Shown here piece by piece: positions 54,401-62,674 of a DNA stretch of 64,000 bases (positions are counted from its first letter, which is position 1; each line of letters starts with the position of its first letter). Position numbers and translations under genes: made by a program. This stretch comes from Dorea sp. 5-2 (GTDB lineage: Bacteria; Bacillota; Clostridia; Lachnospirales; Lachnospiraceae). Under the pieces are notes generated by a model. The model was not told the DNA's origin, made no database searches, and was given only the letters and a program-made list of their open reading frames with translations. The stretch lies in contig NZ_KE159715.1 of assembly GCF_000403455.2 (NCBI RefSeq), positions 1 to 64,000 on the forward strand, given 5' to 3'.

Positions 54401-56026
54401 CATTCGACGCCGGGAGTCAGCCTGATCTCGCCTCCGCCGCATCACGATATCTATTCGATCGAAGACCTGGCGCAGTTGATCTATGACTGTAAGAATGCCA
54501 ACAAAGACGCCAGGATCTCTGTGAAACTGGTATCGGAAGCCGGCGTCGGCACGGTCGCGGCAGGAGTTGCCAAGGCAGGGGCAGGTGTGATCCTGATCTC
54601 GGGATATGACGGTGGGACGGGCGCGGCGCCCAGAAGTTCTATCCATAATGCCGGACTTCCCTGGGAACTGGGACTTGCGGAGACACATCAGACGCTGATC
54701 CAAAACGGGTTGAGAGACAGGGTGCGTATCGAGACGGACGGGAAGCTGATGAGCGGGCGTGACATTGCGGTCGCAGCGATCTTAGGAGCGGAGGAATTCG
54801 GATTCGCGACGGCGCCGTTGGTGACGATGGGATGCGTGATGATGCGGGTATGTAATCTGGATACCTGTCCGGTAGGTGTGGCGACACAGAATCCGAAGCT
54901 GAGGAAGAGGTTCACCGGGAAACCGGAATATGTGATCAATTTCATGCGCTTTATGGCAGAGAATCTGCGGGAATACATGGCGAGGCTCGGGGTTCGTTCC
55001 ATAGACGAGCTGGTAGGGCGTACGGATCTTCTGAAGGTGAAGGAGCAAGCAACATCCAGGCGGGCGGAAACTCTTAATCTGGAACAGATACTTTATAATC
55101 CATATGAGGGGACGAAGGCTCCGGTTATCTTCAATCCGAAGAAGGTGTATGATTTCGAACTGGAGAAGACCCTGGATGAGAAAGTACTGGTCAAAGAACT
55201 GCTTCCGGCATTGAAGAAAGGGCAGAAGAGAAGCATCCAGGTGGAGGTCCGCAATACGGACCGGACGTTCGGTACGATCTTCGGCTCCGAGATCACGAGA
55301 AGATATCCGGAAGGAATGGCAGAGGACAGTTACGTGGTAAAATGTACCGGAGCGGGCGGGCAGTCTTATGGGGCGTTCATCCCGAAGGGGCTTACCCTGG
55401 AACTTATCGGAGACAGCAACGATTATTTCGGGAAAGGGCTGTCAGGCGGCAAGCTTATCGTCTATCCGCCAAGAGGCGTGAAATACCGCCATGAAGAGAA
55501 TATTATAATAGGAAATGTTGCGCTCTATGGGGCGACCAGCGGTAAGGCGTTCATCAACGGCGTGGCAGGAGAACGGTTCGCAGTGCGCAATTCAGGCGCC
55601 ATGGCGGTTGTGGAAGGGGTCGGAGACCATGGATGTGAATATATGACCGGCGGGCGTGTGGCTGTCCTTGGCAAGACCGGCAAGAACTTTGCGGCAGGAA
55701 TGAGCGGCGGCGTAGCCTATGTATTGGATCTGAACAGTGATCTGTATCAGAATGTGAATAAGCAGATGGTTCATATTGAGCGCGTCACGTCCAAGTTTGA
55801 CGTCAATGAGCTGAAAGAGATGATCAAGGAGCATGTTTCCAGTACGAATTCGGAGGTAGGCAAGAAGATCCTTGAACATTTTACGGACTATCTGCCGAAG
55901 TTTAAGAAGATCATCCCGGTTGACTACGAGCGGATGCTGACTACGATCCTTCAGATGGAAGAGCAGGGAATGAGCAGCGAACAGGCGAAGGTGGAAGCAT
56001 TTTACGCGATCAAGGGCGGAAGATAG
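51491..56026 (+). CDS. gltB: Glutamate synthase, large (alpha) subunit
   Basis: This 1511-aa enzyme makes two glutamates from glutamine and 2-oxoglutarate. Residues 1-21 are the pro-peptide; C22 in DNCGIGAVV becomes the N-terminal nucleophile of the glutaminase domain. The FMN/synthase centre includes SGEGGEE and KPGEGGHLPG. The 3Fe-4S cluster Cys are in MGCVMMRVCNLDTCPVGVAT. The C-terminal beta-helix (GGQSYGAFIPKG, GLSGGKLIVYP) channels ammonia. gltD follows after 12 bp. The start follows AGAAAGGGACAGACAT. Confidence 0.97.
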   Translation: MSEQMISGDAGLYRPQFEHDNCGIGAVVNIKGRKSHSTVADALKIVENLEHRAGKDAEGKTGDGVGILLQISHRFFTKVCEPLGIFLGSERDYGVGMFFFPQDELKRNQAKKIFEVIVKKEGMDFLGWRETPVRPEVLGSRAAACMPYIMQGFIRRPKKTERGMDFDRRLYVVRRVFEQSSDDTYVASLSSRTIAYKGMFLVGQLRPFFEDLKDKDYESAIALVHSRFSTNTNPSWERAHPNRFIVHNGEINTIRGNADKMRAREENMESEHLKGELHKVLPAINSSGSDSAMLDNAIEFMVMSGMDLPLAVMIAIPEPWANTKSMSRKKKDFYQYYATMMEPWDGPASILFSDGDCMGAVLDRNGLRPSRYYITDDDTLILSSEVGVLDIHPGKIRIKERLHPGKMLLVDTVQGKMIDDDELKELYAGRQPYGEWLDSNLVELENLKIPNKKVPAYTPEECRRLQKAFGYSYEEVKSSILAMALNGSEGTAAMGIDAPLSVLSDKHHDLFGYFKQLFAQVTNPPIDAIREEIVTSTTVYIGADGNLLKEREENCRMLKVEHPILTNTDLLKIKNMKEDGFKVAEIPIVYYKNSGLEKAMDYLFIEVDRAIREGANILILTDRGVDEYHVAMPSLLALSGLQQHLVRTKKRTSVAIILETGEPREVHHFATLLGYGACAVNPYLAHESIKLLIESDMLQKDYYAAVADYNHAILHGIVKIASKMGISTIQSYQGAKIFEAIGLKEAFIQKYFTDTVSRVGGIGIEEISEDYVARHSQAFDPLGLEVDLTLDSIGQHKSKSGGERHLYNPQTIHMLQQATRRGDYGMFRQYTEMVNAEGEQINLRGQLEFNYPKKGVPIEEVESVDSIVTRFKTGAMSYGSISKEAHETLAIAMNRLHGKSNSGEGGEEIERLDSDRCSAIKQVASGRFGVTSRYLVSAKEIQIKMAQGAKPGEGGHLPGNKVYPWIANTRHSTPGVSLISPPPHHDIYSIEDLAQLIYDCKNANKDARISVKLVSEAGVGTVAAGVAKAGAGVILISGYDGGTGAAPRSSIHNAGLPWELGLAETHQTLIQNGLRDRVRIETDGKLMSGRDIAVAAILGAEEFGFATAPLVTMGCVMMRVCNLDTCPVGVATQNPKLRKRFTGKPEYVINFMRFMAENLREYMARLGVRSIDELVGRTDLLKVKEQATSRRAETLNLEQILYNPYEGTKAPVIFNPKKVYDFELEKTLDEKVLVKELLPALKKGQKRSIQVEVRNTDRTFGTIFGSEITRRYPEGMAEDSYVVKCTGAGGQSYGAFIPKGLTLELIGDSNDYFGKGLSGGKLIVYPPRGVKYRHEENIIIGNVALYGATSGKAFINGVAGERFAVRNSGAMAVVEGVGDHGCEYMTGGRVAVLGKTGKNFAAGMSGGVAYVLDLNSDLYQNVNKQMVHIERVTSKFDVNELKEMIKEHVSSTNSEVGKKILEHFTDYLPKFKKIIPVDYERMLTTILQMEEQGMSSEQAKVEAFYAIKGGR

Positions 56027-56038
56027 GAGGCGGAAAAA

Positions 56039-57538
56039 GTGGGAAAAGCAACAGGTTTTATGGAATATGGGAGACAGGATAAGACGGCGGAAGAACCGGA
56101 GGTAAGGATCAGGCATTTTCGTGAATTCCACACGCCTCTGTCAAGGGAAGAGCAGGAACGCCAGGGCGCCAGGTGCATGGCGTGCGGCGTCCCGTTCTGC
56201 CAGGCGGGACAGATGATCATGGGTATGGCGAGCGGCTGCCCGCTCCATAATCTGGTCCCGGAGTGGAACGACTTGATCTATCATGGCAATTGGGAGGAAG
56301 CTTACTACCGGTTGAAGAAGACGAATAATTTCCCGGAATTTACATCCAGAGTGTGTCCGGCTCTGTGCGAAGCGGCGTGTACATGCAGCTTAAGCGGCGA
56401 GGCGGTCTCCACAAAGGCAAATGAATACGGCATCATCGAGAATGCCTACGAGAAAGGGTACGCGAAAGCGAGGCCTGTGAAGATCCGTACCGGAAAGAAA
56501 GTCGCGGTGGTAGGTTCCGGACCGTCCGGGCTTGCGGCGGCGGATATGCTGAACCGGAGAGGGCACAGCGTTACGGTGTTCGAGCGGGAAGATAAGATCG
56601 GCGGACTGCTTCGGTATGGTATCCCGAATATGAAACTGGAGAAGCAGATCATTGACCGGAAGCTTGCGGTCATGGAAGAAGAGGGCGTCACATTCGTTAC
56701 CGGATGCAATATCGGCAAAGACCGGAAAGCTTCGGAATTGCTGAAAGAATTCGACCGTGTGATACTCTGCTGCGGAGCTTCGGATCCGCGTGACATCAAA
56801 GTGCCGGGGCGCGACGCTGCCGGGATCTATTTTGCAGTGGATTTTCTGAAGTCAACGACGAAGGCATTGTGGGAAAATGAGATGCAGCTTAAGGACGGCA
56901 CATACATCTCTGCGAAGGGGAAGCGCGTGATGGTGATCGGAGGCGGCGATACGGGAAATGACTGTGTCGGGACGGCGATGCGGCACGGGGCAAAGTCAGT
57001 ATTGCAGGTTGAGATGATGCCGAAGGCGCCGGATGAACGTGCAGAGACGAATCCCTGGCCGGAATGGCCGCGGGTCTGTAAGACGGATTACGGACAGGCC
57101 GAAGCAGCCGCAGTATTCGGGAAGGATCCGAGAGTTTACCAGACGACGGTCAAGGAATTTAAGAAGGATAAAGCGGGAAATGTCTGCGGGGCAGTTCTTG
57201 TGAAATTAGAATCTAAGAAAGATGAGAAGACCGGGCGTATGAGGATGGCGGAGGCTGCCGGAAGCGAGTATACGGCAGAAGTGGATCTTGTGCTGATCGC
57301 CGCCGGATTCTTAGGCAGCGAAAGCTATGTTACTAAGGCTTTTGGCGTCAGAGTCAACGAGCGGTCGAATGTAGATACACTGTCGGGGGCTTATCACACG
57401 AACGTAGAGCACGTCTTTGCCGCAGGAGATATGCACAGAGGCCAGTCTCTGGTCGTATGGGCGATCCGGGAGGGCAGGGAAGCCGCTCAGGAAGTGGATA
57501 TCAGCCTGATGGGTTATACGAATATGAACATACAGTAG
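56039..57538 (+). CDS. gltD: Glutamate synthase, small (beta) subunit
   Basis: This 499-aa NADPH-dependent partner passes electrons to GltB. The N-terminal Fe-S Cys lie in ARCMACGVPFCQAG, GCPLHN and VCPALCEAACT. The FAD-binding VAVVGSGPSGLAAADML and the NADPH site VMVIGGGDTGNDCVGT follow, then the C-terminal FAD motif FAAGDMHRGQSLVVWAI. It uses a GTG start at 56039, eight bases after AGGAGG, the only suitable start. It ends the gltBD operon. Confidence 0.97.
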   Translation: MGKATGFMEYGRQDKTAEEPEVRIRHFREFHTPLSREEQERQGARCMACGVPFCQAGQMIMGMASGCPLHNLVPEWNDLIYHGNWEEAYYRLKKTNNFPEFTSRVCPALCEAACTCSLSGEAVSTKANEYGIIENAYEKGYAKARPVKIRTGKKVAVVGSGPSGLAAADMLNRRGHSVTVFEREDKIGGLLRYGIPNMKLEKQIIDRKLAVMEEEGVTFVTGCNIGKDRKASELLKEFDRVILCCGASDPRDIKVPGRDAAGIYFAVDFLKSTTKALWENEMQLKDGTYISAKGKRVMVIGGGDTGNDCVGTAMRHGAKSVLQVEMMPKAPDERAETNPWPEWPRVCKTDYGQAEAAAVFGKDPRVYQTTVKEFKKDKAGNVCGAVLVKLESKKDEKTGRMRMAEAAGSEYTAEVDLVLIAAGFLGSESYVTKAFGVRVNERSNVDTLSGAYHTNVEHVFAAGDMHRGQSLVVWAIREGREAAQEVDISLMGYTNMNIQ

Positions 57539-57602
57539 GTTCCTAGATTTCGTCCGCGCAATGACAAAAAAATGAGAAATGTTACAAAAATATTAAAAAT
57601 TG

Positions 57603-57631
57603 TTGCAAAGTCTGACCAGGTGAGTTATAAT
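57603..57631 (+). promoter_or_regulatory. Promoter of the NlpC/P60 locus
   Basis: TTGCAA (57603-57608), 17-bp spacer, perfect TATAAT (57626-57631). It produces a leader of about 145 nt before the first NlpC/P60 gene. Confidence 0.8.
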
Positions 57632-57636
57632 TGTTC

Positions 57637-57713
57637 CTAGTACATAGAAAAATAAATAACTGCTATATTCACACAGGATATGGCAGTTATTAATGCAATG
57701 ATGTATGTACTAG
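57637..57713 (+). ncRNA. Structured 5' leader of unknown class
   Basis: The outer stem CTAGTACATA (57637-57646) pairs exactly with TATGTACTAG (57704-57713). Inside is a 14-bp hairpin with one mismatch: AATAACTGCTATAT (57655-57668) with ATATGGCAGTTATT (57678-57691). GTTCC/GGAAC could close the structure further. It begins at the predicted transcript start. It does not match the conserved ydaO (c-di-AMP) core that often precedes wall hydrolases. Confidence 0.6.
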
Positions 57714-57782
57714 ATGTGGGATTATCATGTCTGAATGTAGGGAACGAGTATAAGCGTAACAAAAAAGGACGGATGATATAAG

Positions 57783-58973
57783 ATGGTTTTGGATAAGAAA
57801 AAGATAGGGACAAGATTATTGACTGCCGTTGTTGCCAGTTCTTTGATCGCGACACCTGTTATGGCGGCGCCGTCGATCGATCAGCTGAAAGAAAATAAAG
57901 CGGCAAAGCAAAGTGAAGTGAATTCACTGCAGCAGGAGCTGACAGATATCCTTTCCAAATTAGGCGAGTTGGAAGAAGGGTTGATCAAAAAGGGTGAGGA
58001 GATCACCCAGGCAGAAGAAGACCTGGTTGCAGCGGAGGAAAAAGAAAAAGAACAATATGAGGCAATGAAGCTTCGTATTAAATACATGTATGAAGAAGGA
58101 AATTCTACAGCGATCGAGACACTGGTCAGCGCGGAGAATTTCACAGACTTGGTGAACAAGGCTGAATATGTGCAGAACGTACATAAATATGACAGAGAAC
58201 AGTTAGAGGAATATGTAGAGACGAAGAATGAGATCTCAGATCTAAAGACGACGCTTGAAGAAGATCAGAAGGCGATGGAGTCTCTGCAGGCAGAGTATGA
58301 GAGCAAAGAGACAGAATTAAATACGACGATCGAGACAAAGAAGGCGGAAGTTGCAGATCTGGATGTACAGATCCAGGCGGCGGCGGAAGCAGCGGCAAGG
58401 GAAGCAGAAGAGCGCAGACGCCGCGAAGAAGAGGCGCGCCGGACACAGGAAGAGGCAGCCAATAACCAGGCAAATAATGGTAATACCAACAGCGGTACTG
58501 CCAATAATAATAGTAATAATACCAGTAATAATACGAACAATAACAGTTCAAATAGTACCAATAACGGCACGGCAAATAATGAGGCTGTGCCGCCAAGCAG
58601 TAACAGCACGCCGCCGGCTAACAATGCGGGGGCAGGAAATACGTCAGCGGCACAGACTATCGTAAGCGCAGCTTACGGGCAGTTGGGAGTTCCTTATGTA
58701 TGGGGCGGCACGTCGCCTGGCAAGGGGCTGGATTGTTCCGGACTTGTACAGTATTGCCATTCAGTTGCAGGGATCAGCATCGGGCGTACATCACAGGTAC
58801 AGGGAGGCGGCGGAAAAGCAGTAAGCAGTCCGCAGCCGGGAGATGTGGTTTGTTACGGAAGCCATATCGGAATATACATAGGAAACGGGCAGATGATCCA
58901 TGCGCCGCACACAGGAGATGTGGTCAGGGTTGCCAGCGTATATGGCTCCCCTTGGTACAGACGTTACTGGTAA
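57783..58973 (+). CDS. Secreted NlpC/P60 peptidoglycan hydrolase with coiled coil and Asn-rich linker
   Basis: This 396-aa protein has a signal peptide (1-29, ends VMAAP) and a PcsB-like long coiled coil (about 32-225). An asparagine/threonine/serine-rich linker spans 227-290. The NlpC/P60 domain (291-396) has C318 in GLDCSGL, H361 in SHIGIYIG and H373 in MIHAP as catalytic residues. It cuts stem peptides of the cell wall; the coiled coil probably controls activity by docking to FtsEX-like partners. The start follows AAAAAGGACGGATGATATAAG. A paralogue follows at 59073. Confidence 0.92.
   Translation: MVLDKKKIGTRLLTAVVASSLIATPVMAAPSIDQLKENKAAKQSEVNSLQQELTDILSKLGELEEGLIKKGEEITQAEEDLVAAEEKEKEQYEAMKLRIKYMYEEGNSTAIETLVSAENFTDLVNKAEYVQNVHKYDREQLEEYVETKNEISDLKTTLEEDQKAMESLQAEYESKETELNTTIETKKAEVADLDVQIQAAAEAAAREAEERRRREEEARRTQEEAANNQANNGNTNSGTANNNSNNTSNNTNNNSSNSTNNGTANNEAVPPSSNSTPPANNAGAGNTSAAQTIVSAAYGQLGVPYVWGGTSPGKGLDCSGLVQYCHSVAGISIGRTSQVQGGGGKAVSSPQPGDVVCYGSHIGIYIGNGQMIHAPHTGDVVRVASVYGSPWYRRYW
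58466..58590 (+). repeat. AAT/AAY-rich low-complexity coding tract
   Basis: Codons AAT/AAC with ACC, AGT and GGT encode the asparagine-rich linker of the NlpC/P60 protein. The tract is prone to slippage. Confidence 0.6.
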
Positions 58974-59072
58974 GAATGCAAGAAAGCTACAAGAAAGTTA
59001 TATATAAGATTGTTAGAATGAGATATATGTAAGAATGGGTTATATGAATAACAGAGATTGACAGGAGAACTT

Positions 59073-60215
59073 ATGAAAAGATTAGGAAGCGCTTTATTAG
59101 TTACGGTACTGACATGTGGGATGATCGTGACGCCGGTTTTGGCAGAACCGTCTATTGATACGTTAAAGAAAAATAAGAATGAGGCACAGAGTGAAGTGAA
59201 TTCCCTGCAGAAGGAACTGACCGAATTGATGTCGAAGATCAGCAAACTGGAAGGGGATCTTATCGCAAAAGGACAGGAGATCACTCAGGCGGAAGAAGAC
59301 CTGGATGCTGCGCAGATCAAGGAAGAAGAGCAGTATGAGGCTATGAAGCTTCGGATTAAGTTCATGTATGAAGAAGGAGACGCAAGCTTTATCGAGACAC
59401 TGGTGTCTGCAGAGAACTTTTCCGATCTGGTCAATAAGGCGGAATATGTGCAGAATGTTCATTCCTATGACAGGAATATGCTGAACGAATATGTAGAGAC
59501 AAAGAAGCAGGTTCAGGAACTGAAGACGACGCTGGAGACGGAGATGAGTAATCTGGAGTCATTACAGGTCGAGTTTGAAGCACAGAAAGATACCCTGGAT
59601 ACAACGATCGAGAATAAGAAAGATGAGATCTCGAATCTGGATGAACAGATTCAGATCGCGGTAGAGAAGGCAGCCGAAGAGCAGAGAAAGCGTGAAGAAG
59701 AAGCCAGAAAGAAGGCGGAAGAAGAACGCCGGGCAGCAGAAGCGCGGACTCAGGGCGGTCAGGGAGAGTCGGCAGGTACGACAACCTCACCGACAACAAA
59801 CAATCCGGCTCCGACGACCCCAACGACTCCGAATCCAAGTACGCCGAGTCCAAGCACACCGGAAGCTCCGACGACCGGAGGAAATACGGCTACCGCACAG
59901 AAGATTGTAAATGCGGCATACAGCCAGTTGGGAGTACCCTATGTATGGGGCGGATCAACACCTGGAAAGGGCCTTGATTGTTCCGGGCTTGTGCAGTATT
60001 GCCATGCGGTTGCGGGAATCTCTCTGCCGCATTATTCCGAATCTCAGTATGCAGGCGGTAAGAAGGTGTCTTCACCGCAGCCGGGAGATATCTGTTGGAA
60101 ACCGGGGCATGTAGGAATCTATATCGGCAACGGACAGATGATCGAAGCACAGCGTACGGGAACCAATATCATGATCAGTGCGGTGAGAGCACAGGGATAT
60201 GCCAGATACTGGTAA
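59073..60215 (+). CDS. Secreted NlpC/P60 hydrolase, paralogue with Thr/Pro linker
   Basis: This 380-aa protein mirrors its neighbour: signal peptide (1-24), PcsB-like coiled coil (about 26-228), a linker, and an NlpC/P60 domain (272-380) with C303 in GLDCSGL and H346 in GHVGIYIG. The linker is Thr/Pro-rich instead of Asn-rich. At the third catalytic position E358 (MIEAQ) replaces the His. ATG 59073 with CAGGAGAACTT is preferred over TTG 59058. It is 99 bp after its paralogue, and a terminator follows its stop. Confidence 0.92.
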   Translation: MKRLGSALLVTVLTCGMIVTPVLAEPSIDTLKKNKNEAQSEVNSLQKELTELMSKISKLEGDLIAKGQEITQAEEDLDAAQIKEEEQYEAMKLRIKFMYEEGDASFIETLVSAENFSDLVNKAEYVQNVHSYDRNMLNEYVETKKQVQELKTTLETEMSNLESLQVEFEAQKDTLDTTIENKKDEISNLDEQIQIAVEKAAEEQRKREEEARKKAEEERRAAEARTQGGQGESAGTTTSPTTNNPAPTTPTTPNPSTPSPSTPEAPTTGGNTATAQKIVNAAYSQLGVPYVWGGSTPGKGLDCSGLVQYCHAVAGISLPHYSESQYAGGKKVSSPQPGDICWKPGHVGIYIGNGQMIEAQRTGTNIMISAVRAQGYARYW

Positions 60216-60234
60216 GAACTGGTAAGAAGTTAGA

Positions 60235-60260
60235 AAAAGCCTTGCAAATGCAAGGCTTTT
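60235..60260 (+). terminator. Rho-independent terminator of the NlpC/P60 locus
   Basis: AAAAGCCTTGC and GCAAGGCTTTT form an 11-bp stem with loop AAAT and a T-run. The right half overlaps the next promoter. Confidence 0.85.
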
Positions 60261-60270
60261 ATGCTATCAT
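60242..60270 (+). promoter_or_regulatory. Promoter of rpsB-tsf overlapping the terminator
   Basis: TTGCAA (60242-60247) in the terminator loop, 17-bp spacer, TATCAT (60265-60270). Confidence 0.6.
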
Positions 60271-60290
60271 AAAAAAGTCGCAAAAATCAC

Positions 60291-60352
60291 GCATATGTTT
60301 GTCCGAGAGGGTGCCGAGGAAGATTGTTGGTTTCAAGGACTTACACACATGC
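60291..60352 (+). promoter_or_regulatory. Candidate rpsB leader structure
   Basis: GCATATGTTTGTCC and GGACTTACACACATGC can form an interrupted outer stem enclosing a G-rich loop, upstream of rpsB. An S2-binding autoregulatory leader is plausible for this operon; the pairing was read by eye and is imperfect. Confidence 0.35.
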
Positions 60353-60384
60353 GGAAGCAAAAAACCAAGATGGAGGAAAGAAAT

Positions 60385-61134
60385 ATGAGCGTTATTTCAA
60401 TGAAGCAACTTTTAGAAGCAGGTGTTCACTTCGGACATCAGACAAGAAGATGGAATCCTAAGATGGCTCCTTATATCTATACAGAGAGGAACGGCATCTA
60501 TATCATCGACTTACAGAAGTCCGTAGGTAAAGTGGACGAGGCATATCAGGCTGTATCTGACATTGCGGCAGACGGCGGTACGGTTTTATTCGTAGGAACG
60601 AAGAAACAGGCGCAGGATGCGATCAAGACAGAAGCTGAGCGTTGCGGAATGTTCTATGTGAATGAGAGATGGCTTGGAGGTATGCTGACAAACTTCAAGA
60701 CGATCAAGAGCAGAGTTGCACGTTTGAAAGAGATCGAGAGAATGTCTGAAGACGGAACCTTCGACGTATTGCCGAAGAAAGAAGTCATCCAGTTGAAGAA
60801 AGAGTGGGAGAAGTTAGAGAAGAACTTAGGCGGGATCAAAGAGATGAAGCAGCTCCCGGACGCGATCTTCGTAGTTGATCCTAAGAAAGAGAGGATCTGT
60901 GTACAGGAAGCACATACACTTGGAATCCCGTTGATCGGTATCGCGGATACAAACTGTGATCCGGAGGAGTTAGATTATGTGATCCCGGGAAATGACGACG
61001 CGATCCGTGCGGTTAAGCTGATCGTATCTAAGATGGCTGACGCTGTGATCGAGGCAAATCAGGGAATGACCGGAGACGACGGACTGTATGAAGAGGATGC
61101 ACAAGGCGTTTACGAGGATGCAGACGAAGAATAA
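60385..61134 (+). CDS. rpsB: 30S ribosomal protein S2
   Basis: The start at 60385 gives the family N-terminus [20 protein letters not shown] after GATGGAGGAAAGAAAT; upstream codons in frame are not used. Length 249 aa. Other markers are [39 protein letters not shown] and [22 protein letters not shown]. It is a structural protein of the small ribosomal subunit. It is followed by tsf, the usual order. Confidence 0.98.
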   Translation: MSVISMKQLLEAGVHFGHQTRRWNPKMAPYIYTERNGIYIIDLQKSVGKVDEAYQAVSDIAADGGTVLFVGTKKQAQDAIKTEAERCGMFYVNERWLGGMLTNFKTIKSRVARLKEIERMSEDGTFDVLPKKEVIQLKKEWEKLEKNLGGIKEMKQLPDAIFVVDPKKERICVQEAHTLGIPLIGIADTNCDPEELDYVIPGNDDAIRAVKLIVSKMADAVIEANQGMTGDDGLYEEDAQGVYEDADEE

Positions 61135-61135
61135 A

Positions 61136-61199
61136 CCGCAGTGATCTGCGGCAGATTTTATAGTGATTTGATCAGATCAGCGCATTTGTTGCGCTGATC
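61136..61199 (+). promoter_or_regulatory. Two hairpins between rpsB and tsf
   Basis: CCGCAG-TGAT-CTGCGG (61136-61151) and GATCAGCGC-N7-GCGCTGATC (61175-61199) are both perfect. Neither has a strong T-run, so partial attenuation or mRNA processing between the two genes is more likely than full termination. Confidence 0.6.
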
Positions 61200-61252
61200 G
61201 TATGGAATATACGGACAGGATTGTTACAGTTAATGATGTGGAGGACAAAGAT

Positions 61253-62188
61253 ATGGCAATTACAGCTAGTATGGTGAAAGAGTTAAGAGAGCAGACCGGC
61301 GCAGGTATGATGGACTGCAAGAAAGCCCTGACCGAGACAGACGGTGATTTTGAGAAGGCGATCGAGTTCCTGCGTGAGAAAGGGCTTGCGACAGCTCAGA
61401 AGAAAGCAGGAAGAATCGCTGCGGAAGGTATCGTATCAACAACGATCAAAGACGGAGATAAAGTAGCTGCGATCGTAGAGGTGAATGCAGAGACTGACTT
61501 CGTTGCAAAGAATGAAGTATTCAGGAATTATGTAAAAGAAGTAGTAGAACAGGCGGCTGATACAGAGGCGGCTGATATCGAGGCATTCAAAGCAGAGCCA
61601 TGGGCGCTTGATACGTCTATGACTGTTGCGGACAAGCTTGCAGCTATGATCGCTAAGATCGGTGAGAATATGAACATCCGGAGATTCGAGAAGGTCGTAT
61701 CCGAGGACGGCGTTGTAGTATCCTACATTCATGCAGGCGGTAAGATCGGCGTGCTTGTTGAGGCTAAGACAGACAGCAATACTGATGCTGTGAAAGAAGC
61801 TCTTAAGAATGTGGCTATGCAGATCGCGGCATTGAATCCGAAGTATGTATCTACGGATGAAGTTCCGGAGGATTATAAGGAGCATGAGAAAGAGATCCTG
61901 ATGGCTCAGGCTAAGAACGATCCGAAGAATGCGAACAAGCCGGAGAATATCATCGAGAAGATGATCGCAGGACGTCTCAGCAAAGAGCTGAAGGAAGTAT
62001 GTCTGTTAGAGCAGGAGTATGTTAAGGCCGAGAATAAAGAGACGGTTGCCAAGTACCTTGAGGCTGTTTCCAAGGAGGTTGGTTCAGAGGTTACTCTGAA
62101 GAGATTTATCCGCTTTGAGACGGGTGAAGGTCTTGAGAAGAAGAATGAGGATTTTGCGGCAGAGGTTGCGGCGCAGATGAATCAGTAG
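61253..62188 (+). CDS. tsf: Translation elongation factor Ts
   Basis: This 311-aa factor starts MAITASMVKELREQTGAGMM, with TGAGMMDCKKAL as the family signature and an N-terminal UBA domain. The core has NAETDFVAKN and VAMQIAALNPKYVS. It recharges EF-Tu with GTP. The 61253 start follows GAGGACAAAGAT; the frame before it (from 61202) is not conserved. It ends at a terminator hairpin. Confidence 0.98.
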   Translation: MAITASMVKELREQTGAGMMDCKKALTETDGDFEKAIEFLREKGLATAQKKAGRIAAEGIVSTTIKDGDKVAAIVEVNAETDFVAKNEVFRNYVKEVVEQAADTEAADIEAFKAEPWALDTSMTVADKLAAMIAKIGENMNIRRFEKVVSEDGVVVSYIHAGGKIGVLVEAKTDSNTDAVKEALKNVAMQIAALNPKYVSTDEVPEDYKEHEKEILMAQAKNDPKNANKPENIIEKMIAGRLSKELKEVCLLEQEYVKAENKETVAKYLEAVSKEVGSEVTLKRFIRFETGEGLEKKNEDFAAEVAAQMNQ

Positions 62189-62226
62189 AAATTTGTCGAA
62201 ATTAGGCGAATAGAGATAGGAATGAG

Positions 62227-62269
62227 AACCCTTGTAAGTGGTATATATGTACCATTTGCAGGGGTTTTT
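62227..62269 (+). terminator. Terminator after tsf
   Basis: AACCCTTGTAAGTGGTA pairs with TACCATTTGCAGGGGTT (small mismatches), followed by TTT. Confidence 0.8.
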
Positions 62270-62330
62270 GCCTTGTTGAATTTGTCAGACAATGTCTGGA
62301 AAATTTGAAAAGTGATTAGGAAAAATGCAA

Positions 62331-62359
62331 TTGATGGGCTTACTATTTAATGGTATACT
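62331..62359 (+). promoter_or_regulatory. Promoter of brnTA
   Basis: TTGATG (62331-62336), 17-bp spacer, TATACT (62354-62359), 37 bp before brnT. BrnTA complexes normally repress their own promoter. Confidence 0.65.
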
Positions 62360-62395
62360 GTTAGCATAGAATAATTAATGAAGGAATAGTCAAAA

Positions 62396-62674
62396 ATGAA
62401 ATTTGAGTGGGACGAACATAAGAACTTTATAAATAAAGAGAAACATAAGATTTCTTTTGAAACAGCAGCATATGTGTTTGACGATCCTTATTATATTGAG
62501 ATGTATGATTTTGAGCATAGTGTTGAAGAGGATAGATATATTGCGATAGGGAAAGTTGGAGATGTATTGTTTGTAGTATTTACAGAACGAAAAGAAACAA
62601 TTCGATTAATTTCAGCCAGACTTGCAACAAATGCAGAAAAGGAGCTTTATTATGATCAGAACATTAATTATTGA
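62396..62674 (+). CDS. brnT: BrnT family toxin (RNase-like)
   Basis: This 92-aa protein matches BrnT: FEWDEHKNFINKEKHKISFETA near the N-terminus, DRYIAIGKVGDVLFVVFTER in the middle, and IRLISARLATNAEKE with the conserved RLISAR region. BrnT is a type II toxin with a RelE-like fold that cuts RNA and halts translation. It overlaps the antitoxin gene by 23 bp. AT-rich codon use differs from the nearby rpsB-tsf, fitting acquisition. Confidence 0.9.
   Translation: MKFEWDEHKNFINKEKHKISFETAAYVFDDPYYIEMYDFEHSVEEDRYIAIGKVGDVLFVVFTERKETIRLISARLATNAEKELYYDQNINY

Noticed and set aside
57632..57782. ydaO-type c-di-AMP riboswitch before the NlpC/P60 genes
   Set aside because: The context fits, but the conserved ydaO core sequences are not visible, so the leader is listed as an unknown class.
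60295..60384. N-terminal extension of S2
   Set aside because: The S2 family begins at MSVISMKQ; the extension has no ribosome binding site and lies in the leader.
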